In this document: one piece after another, positions 43,008 to 51,482 of the stretch | How positions within the stretch are numbered: the first letter of the stretch is position 1 | Layout of the letters: each line of letters opens with the position of its first letter | Source: Dryocola sp032000125 | GTDB lineage: Bacteria; Pseudomonadota; Gammaproteobacteria; Enterobacterales; Enterobacteriaceae | NCBI GenBank assembly: GCA_032000125.1 | Contig: DAMALH010000024.1 | Coordinates: 1-64,000, forward strand | Length of the DNA: 64,000 nucleotides | Direction: 5' to 3' | Translations under genes and position numbers: made by a program | Notes under the pieces: model-generated | The model's input: only the letters and a program-made list of their open reading frames with translations | Told to the model about the DNA's origin: nothing | The model's database searches: none

Positions 43008-43030
43008 GCAGGCCGGTTAACACGGCCTGC
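43008..43030. terminator. Hairpin between the LacI and ampH genes
   Basis: GCAGGCCG and CGGCCTGC form an 8-pair stem around GTTAACA between two convergent stop codons. No long T-run is present. Confidence 0.6.
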
Positions 43031-43037
43031 ATAGGCA

Positions 43038-44195
43038 TCAGGACGTTGGCGTCACCCGCGGCGCGAACCCGCTCAGCTCGGAAACCAGGTCGTTTACGCC
43101 ATCGCTCATGTTAACGAAACGCGTCAGCGGCGAGCGGGTTATCACGACAAAAACGCCGACGTTAGTTTGCGGCACCATCGCCATATAGGTAATAAAACCG
43201 CCGCCGCCGCCCGTTTTTTGCACGATGCCCGGACGGCCGTTTTTCGGCGCCAGATAGACCCAGCCCAGCCCTAACGCATCGGCTTTGCCGGGTACATCCA
43301 TGCCAATCACTCTGTGAAGCTGTTTGCGCTGATAAATCAGCGTTTGCATGCGATCGGCCTGGCTGTTGCGCTGGTGGAAATCAGAGCTCAGGAACTGCTG
43401 CATCCAGCGCATCATATCGTCCGGCGTGGAATAAACGCCGCCGCTGCCAATGGCGGCAAGGGTGTTATCACAGGGGCTGGCGCCTTTTTCTGCGACCATC
43501 AGGCGTTTGCACTGATCGGGAGAAGGGGTGAAGGTGGTGTCTTTCATACCCAGCGGGCGGGTGATTTGCTCTTCAAACAGCGTGGCATAAGGTTTGCCTG
43601 CTGCACGTCCCAGCGCATCAGCCAGCAGATCAAACGCCAGGTTTGAATAGGACGCGTTGGCGCCGGGCGCGTATTTTAACGTCGCGTTCGCAAGCCAGTT
43701 CCAGCGCTGCTCGCGCGTAGGCCAGGTAAAGACGGTGCGATGGGCCGCGCCGCCGGGCTGCTCGCGTGGAAGGGCGCTGGTGTGCGTAGCCAGATTGACG
43801 AGCGTGATAGGTTGCCCGTTAAACGTCGGAACCCTGGCCCCGGCTGGTGCATATTTACTCAGCGGATCGTTTAACTGCACTTTGCCCTGATCGAGCATTT
43901 TAACCAGCATTTCGCTGGTCATCAGCTTGGTCAGCGAGGCAATACGGATAACCGAATCAAGCTGTGGCCGGACGTTATTGCCCGGACGGGTTTCACCGAA
44001 GCTGTGGAAGGCGCGTTGGTTGCCATCAATCACAACCATCGCCATGCCGGTTGCCCCGCTGCCATAGAAAATATGGTTAGCGTAGCGTTCAGCTATTTCA
44101 GAGGCGAAAACGGGATCGGGTGAGGTTTGCGCAAAACCTAAAATGGGAAGCGCGGCAATGGCTAGCGCGGCGATGCGCGGGAGTCGAATTTTCAA
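43038..44195 (-). CDS. ampH: D-alanyl-D-alanine carboxypeptidase/endopeptidase AmpH
   Basis: 385 residues with a signal peptide (ending ILGFAQ). Near-identical long segments with E. coli AmpH leave no doubt: FYGSGATGMAMVVIDGNQRAF, GETRPGNNVRPQLDSV, ATHTSALPREQPGGAAHR. The class C penicillin-binding motifs are SLTK (Ser 87, Lys 90), YSN (in ASYSNLAFD) and KTGG near residue 325. It trims peptidoglycan peptides in the periplasm. As in E. coli it is divergent from sbmA, but here two additional genes lie between them. Confidence 0.95.
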   Translation of the reverse strand: MKIRLPRIAALAIAALPILGFAQTSPDPVFASEIAERYANHIFYGSGATGMAMVVIDGNQRAFHSFGETRPGNNVRPQLDSVIRIASLTKLMTSEMLVKMLDQGKVQLNDPLSKYAPAGARVPTFNGQPITLVNLATHTSALPREQPGGAAHRTVFTWPTREQRWNWLANATLKYAPGANASYSNLAFDLLADALGRAAGKPYATLFEEQITRPLGMKDTTFTPSPDQCKRLMVAEKGASPCDNTLAAIGSGGVYSTPDDMMRWMQQFLSSDFHQRNSQADRMQTLIYQRKQLHRVIGMDVPGKADALGLGWVYLAPKNGRPGIVQKTGGGGGFITYMAMVPQTNVGVFVVITRSPLTRFVNMSDGVNDLVSELSGFAPRVTPTS

Positions 44196-44367
44196 CGCGA
44201 GTAATCCATTTAACGAAGTGGGGCGGTATTCATCGTATTTATACTACGCCCGCGCGCTACGCAAACGCGGAAAATAAGAATTGTGAGAAGAAAAAACGTA
44301 ACGCGGCGTTTCAGCGCCTTTTCCGGCCTGAAATGCACCGTAGCAACCGGCTACGGTGCGGTCAAAA

Positions 44368-44655
44368 CTAGTTAGTTTTCTGCACGTCTTTTTGCATCAC
44401 ATCGTCTGTGGTGCCGCCTTCCTCGATCGTTTTTTCATTACCTTTATGTTCTTTACGCATTTCACCGCCCGATTCACAGCCTTTTTTATCTTCATTTCCA
44501 GGGGCGCGACAATCATCGATAACATGGCCTGGATTATTAAGCTGTTCCTTTTCAGCCTGCAGCGTCGAGGTGCTGTTGGCCGGGTTCTGCGCCAGGGCGC
44601 TGAAGCCTGCAAACATCAGGGTGGTTGAGAGCAAAGCCAGAGTAAGTTTTTTCAT
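44368..44655 (-). CDS. Small secreted protein of unknown function
   Basis: 95 residues. A clear signal peptide (MKKLTLALLSTTLMFAGFSALAQ) is followed by a 72-residue hydrophilic, charged mature part containing one cysteine pair (DDCRAPGNEDKKGC), which could form a disulfide, and glycine/lysine/glutamate-rich sequence. AGGAATCC... precedes the start at a suitable distance. I recognise no family. It lies between ampH and the acyltransferase gene, in a position absent from E. coli. Confidence 0.7.
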   Translation of the reverse strand: MKKLTLALLSTTLMFAGFSALAQNPANSTSTLQAEKEQLNNPGHVIDDCRAPGNEDKKGCESGGEMRKEHKGNEKTIEEGGTTDDVMQKDVQKTN

Positions 44656-44970
44656 CTTTCAGGATTCCTGTTACGGGTAGGCAAGCCCTCTAAGTATGGG
44701 TGTAAAAAGCAAAGCCAGGGATTTATTGCCTGTTTTTTGTACTTGCAACCCTGTATAACAGGCCCCTGTTTACGCAATGAAAAGAAATACGTAAAAAAAC
44801 TGACATGTCTTATACATAGACTGGATAGAAAATGCGTATTATCTCAGTAATTTTATACCGCGCTGCAACTAACCACGTCTGCTGGCGTCGAAGTAAAAGC
44901 ACTATGCTGTACCGCTAATGATTCAGTTCTTTATGCGATACACACTATTCACGCATTAAGAAGCTGATAT
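44656..44970. other. Divergent intergenic region, AT-rich
   Basis: About 315 bases between the small secreted protein and acyltransferase genes. No gene, terminator or clear operator was seen. It presumably carries both promoters. Confidence 0.5.
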
Positions 44971-45897
44971 ATGTCAACTAAGCCATTGTTTTGCAAATCC
45001 TTGTTCCACCCGCGTTACTGGCTGACCTGGTTTGGCCTGGCCATTTTATGGCTCTGGGTGCAACTGCCTTATCCCGTACTGCTGAAGATGGGCCGCCTTA
45101 TCGGCCAGTTTTCAATGCGCTTTTTAAAGCGCCGCGTCTCGATTACCCGTCAGAACCTCAGGCTTTGCTTCCCCCATTACTCCGATGCCCATATTGAGGT
45201 GCTTGTGAAGCAAAACTTCGCCTCCCTTGGCATGGGGCTGATTGAAACCGGCATGGCGTGGTTCTGGTCGGATGAACGCGTGCGCAAATGGTTTGACGTG
45301 CGCGGCCTTGCCAATCTTAACGCCGCCTGCGACAAAGGCCGCGGCGTGATGGTTATCGGCGTGCACTTTATGTCGCTGGAACTGGGCGGCCGCGTAATGG
45401 GGCTTTGCCGCCCGATGATGGCTATGTATCGCCCGCACAATAACAAAGTGATGGAATTTGTGCAGACCATCGGCCGTTCACGCTCGAATAAAGCGATGAT
45501 CGACAGGCGTAACCTGAAGGGCATGGTGAAGGCGCTAAAAGCCGGCGAAGCCGTCTGGTTCGCACCCGATCAGGATTACGGCCCGAAAGGCAGCTCGTTC
45601 GCGCCGTTCTTTGCTGTCCAGCAGGCCGCAACCACCAATGGAACCTGGACGATTGCCCGCCTGGCAAAACCCGTAATCCTCACCACCGTATTGATTCGTA
45701 ACGCGGATGGCTCGGGTTATCAACTGGTTATCGAACCGGAGCTGGAAGACTATCCGGTCGATGATGAGCAGGCCGCCGCCGCCTACATGAACCGTAAAAT
45801 CGAACACGAGATTATGCGTGCGCCGGAGCAGTATCTGTGGCTGCATCGCCGTTTCAAAACTCGTCCTTTCGGCAAAGACAAACTCTATACCGTTTAA
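44971..45897 (+). CDS. Lipid A acyltransferase, LpxL/LpxP family
   Basis: 308 residues. An N-terminal membrane anchor (WLTWFGLAILWLWVQLPYPVLLKMGRLIG) is followed by the catalytic H-x4-E motif in VIGVHFMSLELGG and by YRPHNNKVMEFVQ, FAPDQDYGPKGSSFAPFF and YLWLHRRFKTRP. It belongs to the Kdo2-lipid IVA lauroyl/palmitoleoyltransferase group; overall it is nearest to LpxP as I remember it. E. coli lpxL and lpxP lie elsewhere on the chromosome, so this is either a relocated lpxP or an additional copy. It would add a secondary acyl chain to lipid A at the inner membrane. Confidence 0.85.
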   Translation: MSTKPLFCKSLFHPRYWLTWFGLAILWLWVQLPYPVLLKMGRLIGQFSMRFLKRRVSITRQNLRLCFPHYSDAHIEVLVKQNFASLGMGLIETGMAWFWSDERVRKWFDVRGLANLNAACDKGRGVMVIGVHFMSLELGGRVMGLCRPMMAMYRPHNNKVMEFVQTIGRSRSNKAMIDRRNLKGMVKALKAGEAVWFAPDQDYGPKGSSFAPFFAVQQAATTNGTWTIARLAKPVILTTVLIRNADGSGYQLVIEPELEDYPVDDEQAAAAYMNRKIEHEIMRAPEQYLWLHRRFKTRPFGKDKLYTV

Positions 45898-46090
45898 TTC
45901 CCGCGCGGGGATGGTGTCGTTCCGGGTGATTTTCCGATCCGGAGATAAACCATGCCTGCGTAAGCCCGCCTTTTCTTGCCGCCTGATAAGCCTGCAACAT
46001 CACTTGATACAACATTCTGCATGCCTTATTGCGTCGGGATCGCTATAACTAACAGATATAACAACAAAAAGTCGTGCTCAGGAGCGTTGT

Positions 46091-47308
46091 ATGTTCAAAT
46101 CCTTTTTCCCACACCCGAAAGCGTTTTTCTTTACGGCGGTTATCTGGGGATTGCTTGCGGTCATTTTCTGGCAGGCCGGCGGGGGCCTGTGGCTGGAAAA
46201 TGCGTTCGGCGCAAGCCAGCAAATCCCCATTAGCGCCAGCCGTTTCTGGACGCTAAAGGCGCTGGTCTTTTATGCCTACTACGCGGTATGCGTTGGCCTG
46301 TTTGCGCTGTTCTGGTTTATCTACAGCCCGCACCGCTGGCAGTACTGGTCGATTCTGGGCTCGGCGCTGATTATCTTCGTCACCTGGTTTATGGTGGAGC
46401 TTGGGGTGGCGGTCAACGCCTGGTACGCCCCCTTCTTTGACCTGATCCAGACCGCGCTAAGCTCGCCGGGAAAAGTCCCGCTGAATACCTTTTACAGTGA
46501 AACGGGGGTGTTCCTCGGCATCGCGCTGATTTATGTCACCGTTGGCGTGCTGAACAGCTTCTTTATCAGCCACTACGTGTTCCGCTGGCGTACCGCGATG
46601 AATGACTACTACATGGAGCACTGGCAGATGCTTCGCCACATCGAAGGCGCCGCTCAGCGTGTGCAGGAAGACACCATGCGCTTTGCATCGACGCTTGAGG
46701 ACATGGGCGTAAGCCTGCTGCAATCGGTGATGACGCTTATCGCTTTCCTGCCGATCCTGGTGGCGCTTTCCCCGCACGTTAAAGAGCTGCCGATTATTGG
46801 CGCCGTGCCTTATGGCCTGGTTTTCGCGGCTATCGTCTGGTCAATTATGGGCACAGGTTTGCTGGCGGCGGTGGGGATCAAGCTGCCCGGTTTGCAGTTT
46901 AATAATCAGAAGGTGGAAGCGGCCTACCGTAAAGAGCTGGTTTATGGCGAAGACGACCCATCGCGCGCCACGCCGCCGACGGTAAAAGCGCTGTTCGGTG
47001 AGGTCAGGCATAACTATTTCCGCCTTTATTTCCACTACACCTACTTTAATATTGCCCGCATCCTCTATCTGCAGGTGGATAACGTGTTCGGCCTGTTTTT
47101 GCTGTTCCCGTCCATTGCTGCCGGGGTGATTACCCTGGGCCTGATGCAGCAGATTACCAACGCGTTCGGGCAGGTTCGTGGCTCGTTCCAGTACCTGATT
47201 AGCTCCTGGACCACGCTGGTTGAACTGATGTCTATCTATAAGCGTCTGCGCAGCTTTGAGCGCACGTTGCAGGATATTCCGGTGCCTGCCGTTGGCGAAG
47301 CGGTATAA
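46091..47308 (+). CDS. sbmA: Peptide antibiotic transporter SbmA
   Basis: 405 residues (406 in E. coli), co-linear throughout: MFKSFFPHPKAFFFTAVIWG, FGASQQIPISASRFW, and the SbmA/BacA domain RWRTAMNDYYMEHWQMLRHIEGAAQRVQEDTMRFASTLEDMG. It has seven or eight membrane segments. It is a proton-driven inner-membrane importer of proline-rich peptides, microcins and bleomycin-type drugs. In E. coli yaiW follows it directly; here a 5-kb efflux cassette separates them and an unusual repeat follows the stop codon. Confidence 0.96.
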   Translation: MFKSFFPHPKAFFFTAVIWGLLAVIFWQAGGGLWLENAFGASQQIPISASRFWTLKALVFYAYYAVCVGLFALFWFIYSPHRWQYWSILGSALIIFVTWFMVELGVAVNAWYAPFFDLIQTALSSPGKVPLNTFYSETGVFLGIALIYVTVGVLNSFFISHYVFRWRTAMNDYYMEHWQMLRHIEGAAQRVQEDTMRFASTLEDMGVSLLQSVMTLIAFLPILVALSPHVKELPIIGAVPYGLVFAAIVWSIMGTGLLAAVGIKLPGLQFNNQKVEAAYRKELVYGEDDPSRATPPTVKALFGEVRHNYFRLYFHYTYFNIARILYLQVDNVFGLFLLFPSIAAGVITLGLMQQITNAFGQVRGSFQYLISSWTTLVELMSIYKRLRSFERTLQDIPVPAVGEAV

Positions 47309-47311
47309 AAA

Positions 47312-47335
47312 AAGCTGCCCCCCAGGGGGCAGCTT
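47312..47335. terminator. Terminator-type palindrome, left flank of repeat copy A
   Basis: AAGCTGCCCCC and GGGGGCAGCTT form a perfect 11-pair stem around CA, 3 bases after the sbmA stop codon. It is repeated almost exactly at 47476-47497. Confidence 0.8.
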
Positions 47336-47475
47336 GAGACTAATGACAAACTCACCAGCGTGACAAAATTAAAAAGAGCCTTCATTTAAAAACAAGGAAA
47401 ATCAATTCATTGATTTTCGGCCGATCGTGACAAAGCAGGAAACACCACGCTTTTCCCTGCTTTGTCAGCAACCTG
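47336..47475 (-). repeat. Structured 140-bp repeat, copy A (reverse orientation)
   Basis: Read on the minus strand, this unit begins CAGGTTGCTGACAAAG and ends GTTTGTCATTAGTCTC. It contains two stems: ACAAAGCAGG paired with CCTGCTTTGT, and GAAAATCAAT paired with ATTGATTTTC. It is about three-quarters identical by eye to copy B (53500-53641), which lies in the opposite orientation. It is flanked on both sides by the same terminator palindrome. The ends form imperfect terminal inverted repeats (both read inward as ...AG...GACAAA). Confidence 0.75.
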
Positions 47476-47497
47476 AAGCTGCCCCCGGGGGCAGCTT
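47476..47497. terminator. Terminator-type palindrome, right flank of repeat copy A
   Basis: AAGCTGCCCCC GGGGGCAGCTT is a perfect 22-base palindrome followed by TTT. It matches the left flank except for the 2-base loop, and would terminate the convergent emrB-like gene and sbmA. Confidence 0.8.
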
Positions 47498-47502
47498 TTT
47501 GC

Positions 47503-49038
47503 TTAATGTCCCGCAGAAGGGGCACCCGGCGCGCCTGAGCGTATAAACGGCGGGCGGGCAAACCAGATAATGACAATCAGCCCCATAAAGCCCCAGCCTA
47601 AAATCCAGAAGTAATCGATGGTCGACATCATGTAGGCCTGCTGCTCAATGGTTTTGTCTATTGCCGCCATGTGCTGCTGCGTGGCACCGCCCAGCCTGTT
47701 GAGGTAGTCAACCGATGCCGGATTATAGGTGGATACGCTTTCCGTAAGATTCGCGTGGTGGAACACTTCCCGACGTGACCAAATCCAGGTGGTGAGCGAC
47801 GAGGCAAACGACCCGCCCAGCACGCGGAAGAAGGTCGCAAGGCCGGAACCTTCCGCTACTTCCGGGCCGTTCAGGTTCGACAGCACGATAGTGGTGATCG
47901 GCATAAAGAACAGCGCCACGCCGATGCCCATAAATAGCTGTACTTCGGCAATAGTGCGGAAATCCACGTCGGTATTAAACTGCGCGCGAATAAGGCAGGA
48001 GGCCCCCATCGTCAGGAACGACAGCGAGGCCAGAATACGCAGGTCGAACTTGCCGGCGTAGCGCCCGATTATCGGCGTCAGCATCAGCGGCAGTATGCCC
48101 ATGGGCGCTGCGGCAAGCCCGGCCCAAATCGCCGTATAACCCATCTGCGTTTGCAGCCACTGCGGCAGGATGATGTTGATGGCAAAGAACGCGGCGTAGC
48201 CCAGCGTAAGCGCGGTTGTGCCAATCGCAAAGTTGCGATCCATAAACAAACGCAGATTAACGATAGGGTGGCGTTCCCCCAGCTCCCAGAAAACGAACGA
48301 CACCAGCGAAATCGCGGAAATCACCGACATCACGATAATTTCCGTGGAGGCGAACCAGTCCAGATCGTTACCCTTATCCAGCACCACCTGCAATAGCCCA
48401 ACGCCTGCCACCAGTAGCGCGATGCCGATATAGTCTATTGGCGCGTGGGTCGTCGTCTCTTCGCGTTCGCGAAGCTGGGTCCAGACGACGATGGCGGCAA
48501 AAATCCCAATCGGAACGTTGATGTAAAAAATCCACGGCCAGGAGTAGTTATCGGTTATCCAGCCGCCGGTAATCGGCCCGACGATAGGCGCCACCACGGT
48601 CACCATCGACAGCAGAGCGAGCGCCATACTGCGTTTACTGGAGGGGAAAATAACCAGCAGCAGCGTCTGACACATCGGGAACATCGGCCCGGCAAAGAAA
48701 CCCTGCATGGCACGGAAGATAATCAGCTCCGTCATGCTGTGGGCAAAGCCGCACAGGAACGAGGTGAAGGTGAACATCGCCACCGAGCCGATAAACAGTT
48801 TTAGCTGCCCAAACCGGCGCGTAAACCAGCCGGTAAGTGGCAGGGCGATGGCGTTACACACCGCAAACGAGGTGATAACCCAGGTGCCCTGATCCGCACT
48901 TACGCCGAGATTCCCGGCGATGGTCGGCAGCGCGACGTTCGCGATGGTGGAATCCAGAACCTGCATAAAGGTCGCAAGCGACAGCGCAAGCGTCGCAAGC
49001 CACAGGCTGGGGGGCGTAAACGCCGCCTTATCTTGCAT
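47503..49038 (-). CDS. EmrB-like multidrug efflux permease (DHA2 family, 14 helices)
   Basis: 511 residues. DHA2 signatures are QVLDSTIANVALPTIAGNLGVSADQGTWVITSFAVCNAIALPLTGWFTRRFG and FCGFAHSMTELIIFRAMQGFFAGPMFPM; motif C-like GPITGGWITDNYSWPWIFYINVPIG is present. Its length and 14 helices match E. coli EmrB. It starts 10 bases after the adaptor gene. With the adaptor and TolC it would expel hydrophobic drugs and uncouplers. It is a second emr-type system rather than the E. coli emrAB locus, judging by location. Confidence 0.9.
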   Translation of the reverse strand: MQDKAAFTPPSLWLATLALSLATFMQVLDSTIANVALPTIAGNLGVSADQGTWVITSFAVCNAIALPLTGWFTRRFGQLKLFIGSVAMFTFTSFLCGFAHSMTELIIFRAMQGFFAGPMFPMCQTLLLVIFPSSKRSMALALLSMVTVVAPIVGPITGGWITDNYSWPWIFYINVPIGIFAAIVVWTQLREREETTTHAPIDYIGIALLVAGVGLLQVVLDKGNDLDWFASTEIIVMSVISAISLVSFVFWELGERHPIVNLRLFMDRNFAIGTTALTLGYAAFFAINIILPQWLQTQMGYTAIWAGLAAAPMGILPLMLTPIIGRYAGKFDLRILASLSFLTMGASCLIRAQFNTDVDFRTIAEVQLFMGIGVALFFMPITTIVLSNLNGPEVAEGSGLATFFRVLGGSFASSLTTWIWSRREVFHHANLTESVSTYNPASVDYLNRLGGATQQHMAAIDKTIEQQAYMMSTIDYFWILGWGFMGLIVIIWFARPPFIRSGAPGAPSAGH

Positions 49039-49048
49039 AACGTCTCTC

Positions 49049-50227
49049 TTAACGGGCGTCGGACGCTACCGCTTTGCTGTTGTCATGAAGGATTTTCGCC
49101 ACCAGTTTGTCCGCCTCGGCCAGCGGGTTTTGATACACATCCGTCGTGAACCGCGGGGCGCTAACCGTTTGCTGCGGCAGCAGATGACCGTCGGTGTTGC
49201 GAATATCGACGCGGGCGTTCATCGACAGGCCGATGCGCAACGGATGCTTTTGCATATCATGCGGATCAAGCGTGATACGCACCGGCAGGCGCTGAACGAT
49301 TTTGATCCAGTTTCCGCTGGCGTTCTGAGCAGGCAGCAGAGAGAACGCGCTGCCGGTGCCGATACCCAGGCTTTCAATGGTGCCCTGGTATTCCACATCG
49401 TCGCCGTAGAGATCCGCGCTGAGCGTCACTTTTTGCCCCAGGCGCATGGTGCTCATCTGGCTTTCTTTAAAGTTGGCGTCCACCCAGACCTGGTCCAGCG
49501 GCACGATGGCAAGCAGCGTCATGCCTGAATCAACCCGCATTCCAAGCTGCACGGCGCGTTTGGCGACAAAGCCGCTTACCGGCGCCACGATGGTGCTGCG
49601 CGCGTTATCAAGAAAGCGGCTACGCAGCGTGGCGACGGCGCTTTTGATTTCCGGATGGCTGTCGATAACCGTGTCATCCACCATCGCGGTATTGGTGCTT
49701 AACGCCTGCTGCGCGGCGGCTAAATCACTTTTCGCGCTGGTGACTGCGTCCCGGTAATGGGAAAGATCCTCAGCGGCAATAGCGCCGGTTGCGAAGATTT
49801 TCTGGCGGCGTGCGTAATCGCTTTGCGCCGTTTGCAGCGCTACGCGTTTGGCGTCCACCTGCGCACGGTAGTTATCCGCCGTGCTGTACAGTCCGCGCAC
49901 CTGGCGAACCGTGTTGGCCAGGTTAGCTTCAGCCTGCTGCAGGGCGATTTCCGTGTCGCTCGGATCGAGCAGCACCAGCGGCTGGCCTTTCTGCACGAAA
50001 TCACCTTCGTCTACGGTTACCTGGGTTACCGTTCCAGCGATTTGCGGCGTTAGCGTAACCTGGTTGCCGCTTACGTAGGCGTCGTCAGTGGTTTCGTAAT
50101 AGCGGGCATACAACAGATACCACGCAAGGAAACCCGCTGCGGCGAGCACCAGAATAATGAACAAAATAATAAAGTTACGTTTGCGCTTGCTGCCGCGCTG
50201 TACTTGTTCAGCAGATGTAGTTTCCAT
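49049..50227 (-). CDS. EmrA-like membrane fusion (HlyD-family) adaptor
   Basis: 392 residues. An N-terminal membrane anchor (KRNFIILFIILVLAAAGFLAWYLLYARY) is followed by the first biotinyl-lipoyl half (TTDDAYVSGNQVTLTPQIAGTVTQVTVDEGDFVQKGQPLVLLD), an alpha-helical hairpin of about 100 residues, and the second half (APVSGFVAKRAVQLGMRVDSG). It bridges the inner-membrane pump to TolC in the periplasm. It is encoded between the MarR and EmrB-like genes. Confidence 0.9.
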   Translation of the reverse strand: METTSAEQVQRGSKRKRNFIILFIILVLAAAGFLAWYLLYARYYETTDDAYVSGNQVTLTPQIAGTVTQVTVDEGDFVQKGQPLVLLDPSDTEIALQQAEANLANTVRQVRGLYSTADNYRAQVDAKRVALQTAQSDYARRQKIFATGAIAAEDLSHYRDAVTSAKSDLAAAQQALSTNTAMVDDTVIDSHPEIKSAVATLRSRFLDNARSTIVAPVSGFVAKRAVQLGMRVDSGMTLLAIVPLDQVWVDANFKESQMSTMRLGQKVTLSADLYGDDVEYQGTIESLGIGTGSAFSLLPAQNASGNWIKIVQRLPVRITLDPHDMQKHPLRIGLSMNARVDIRNTDGHLLPQQTVSAPRFTTDVYQNPLAEADKLVAKILHDNSKAVASDAR

Positions 50228-50252
50228 CTTATTGGCGACCTTTATGAAGACA

Positions 50253-50708
50253 TTAGCGATGAGGAGCGGTGATCTCGTCCGGCAGCATTTTTGTTATCAG
50301 CTCCACCAGTAAACGGGATTCATCGGGGGTAAGACGTGCTGTGAGATCGCTAAGGATTGAGGTGAGGGCCTCTTTCTGAAAGCGATCGCAAATGACCAGA
50401 CCTTTGTCGGTCAGCGCCAGAATCACCTGGCGTTTATCCACGGGGTTAGGGTTACGCACGATAAGGTCGTGCTTAACCATGCGATCGACCATGCGGCTCA
50501 TGGCACCTGCGTCCATGACCAGATTCTTGCTGATTTCTACCGGGCTGGTAACGCCTTTATAGATGCTAATCAGCACTTTGAACTGCGCGGCGGTGATATC
50601 AGCCCCGGAAAAATAGTGGCTGATAAGCTGATCTTTAAACTGGTTTGCCAGATGGATTAGCAAGCCGAGATGTAATTTGTTGTCGATAATACCCGGATTG
50701 GTACGCAT
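50253..50708 (-). CDS. MarR-family regulator of the emr-like operon
   Basis: 151 residues. The winged helix has ITAAQFKVLISIYKGVTSPVEISKNLVMDAGAMSRMVDRMVKHDLIVRNPNPVDKRQVILALTDKGL, the canonical MarR/MprA DNA-binding domain with the DKR wing. The gene order marR-emrA-emrB repeats that of E. coli mprA-emrA-emrB. A 40-bp near-perfect palindrome begins 7 bases upstream of its start codon and is the likely autoregulatory site. Confidence 0.9.
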   Translation of the reverse strand: MRTNPGIIDNKLHLGLLIHLANQFKDQLISHYFSGADITAAQFKVLISIYKGVTSPVEISKNLVMDAGAMSRMVDRMVKHDLIVRNPNPVDKRQVILALTDKGLVICDRFQKEALTSILSDLTARLTPDESRLLVELITKMLPDEITAPHR

Positions 50709-50714
50709 GATATT

Positions 50715-50754
50715 TGCCTGGTCAGTAATTACAAATGAAATTAATGACCAGGCA
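50715..50754. promoter_or_regulatory. 40-bp inverted repeat upstream of the marR-emrAB operon
   Basis: The arms TGCCTGGTCAGTAATT and AATTAATGACCAGGCA pair at 15 of 16 positions around ACAAATGA. The position, just before the MarR start codon, and the symmetry fit a MarR-dimer operator, possibly binding two dimers. Confidence 0.6.
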
Positions 50755-50794
50755 GTTATTTGTCAACGCTATGTCAAGAAAAGCGCACGTTTTG

Positions 50795-51379
50795 TCAGGC
50801 AGCGAGCCAGTTTTCCGCGTCTTTTTTCATCCTGGTCTCAAGCTCAGACCCTTTGGTGGCAAATACGCGCTGCACGGGAAAACCTGATTTTTCCAGCAGC
50901 CAGGCAAGCGGCGCGTAGGCTATCGGGTAGCGACTTGCCGCATCACGATCGATGTCCACCGTCCCCAGCGGGAAATCAAAGCTGCCAAAATCGTAAATGA
51001 CCTGGCGACGAAGGATTCTCCACTCCCCGTTGCGCTTCTCCAGCATGTCGTAAAAACGGTTATGGCAGGTTGCGCCCAGCGCCAGCTTGCTATTCTGGCC
51101 GATAATCATCGCGTTGGTTTCGGCAATCGCTTTGTTTTGCGCGGCGTTAAACTTAACCAGCGGACTGCCGATGAAATGTTTGGTGCCGATACCGGATTTG
51201 CCCATACGCATCGATCCTTTAATAAACTCGCTCGCCAGCCCTTCAAACCAGGTTACTTCAATCGTTCCTTCCGGGTGAAACAGTTTGCCCAGCTCATCCC
51301 ACTGCGACAGGTCACGGTGCATCCAGCCGTTTAGCAAATCGCTGATGGCGAGGCGGTCTTCAATGTATTGCGCGTTCAT
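50795..51379 (-). CDS. SnoaL-like (NTF2-fold) protein
   Basis: 194 residues from the ATG at 51379, chosen for GGAG at a correct distance; the frame extends to 51436 without one. The NTF2-like fold is suggested by IEDRLAISDLLNGWMHRDLSQWDELGKLFHPEGTIEVTWFEG, NAQNKAIAETNAMIIGQ and RNGEWRILRRQVIYDFGSFD. These domains are found in hydratases, cyclases and proteins of unknown role. It lies between the MarR gene and a divergent LysR gene and is probably controlled by the latter. Confidence 0.75.
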   Translation of the reverse strand: MNAQYIEDRLAISDLLNGWMHRDLSQWDELGKLFHPEGTIEVTWFEGLASEFIKGSMRMGKSGIGTKHFIGSPLVKFNAAQNKAIAETNAMIIGQNSKLALGATCHNRFYDMLEKRNGEWRILRRQVIYDFGSFDFPLGTVDIDRDAASRYPIAYAPLAWLLEKSGFPVQRVFATKGSELETRMKKDAENWLAA

Positions 51380-51446
51380 AATCAACTCCAGCGGTGGGTA
51401 TGCGGGCATTCTGGGCATAAAATAGCGATGCTTCAAATATATTGAT

Positions 51447-51462
51447 ATGATTGATTAATCAT
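51447..51462. promoter_or_regulatory. Palindrome between the SnoaL-like and LysR genes
   Basis: ATGATTGATTAATCAT has 6-base arms (ATGATT/AATCAT) around GATT. It lies between divergent genes, 21 bases before the LysR start, and is a candidate LysR binding site. Confidence 0.4.
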
Positions 51463-51482
51463 TATTATTGATGGGTTTGAGC

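Noticed and set aside
47503..50708. marR-emrA-emrB considered as the E. coli mprA-emrAB locus.
   Set aside because: The neighbours are sbmA and yaiW rather than the genes next to E. coli mprA, so it is treated as a second efflux set.
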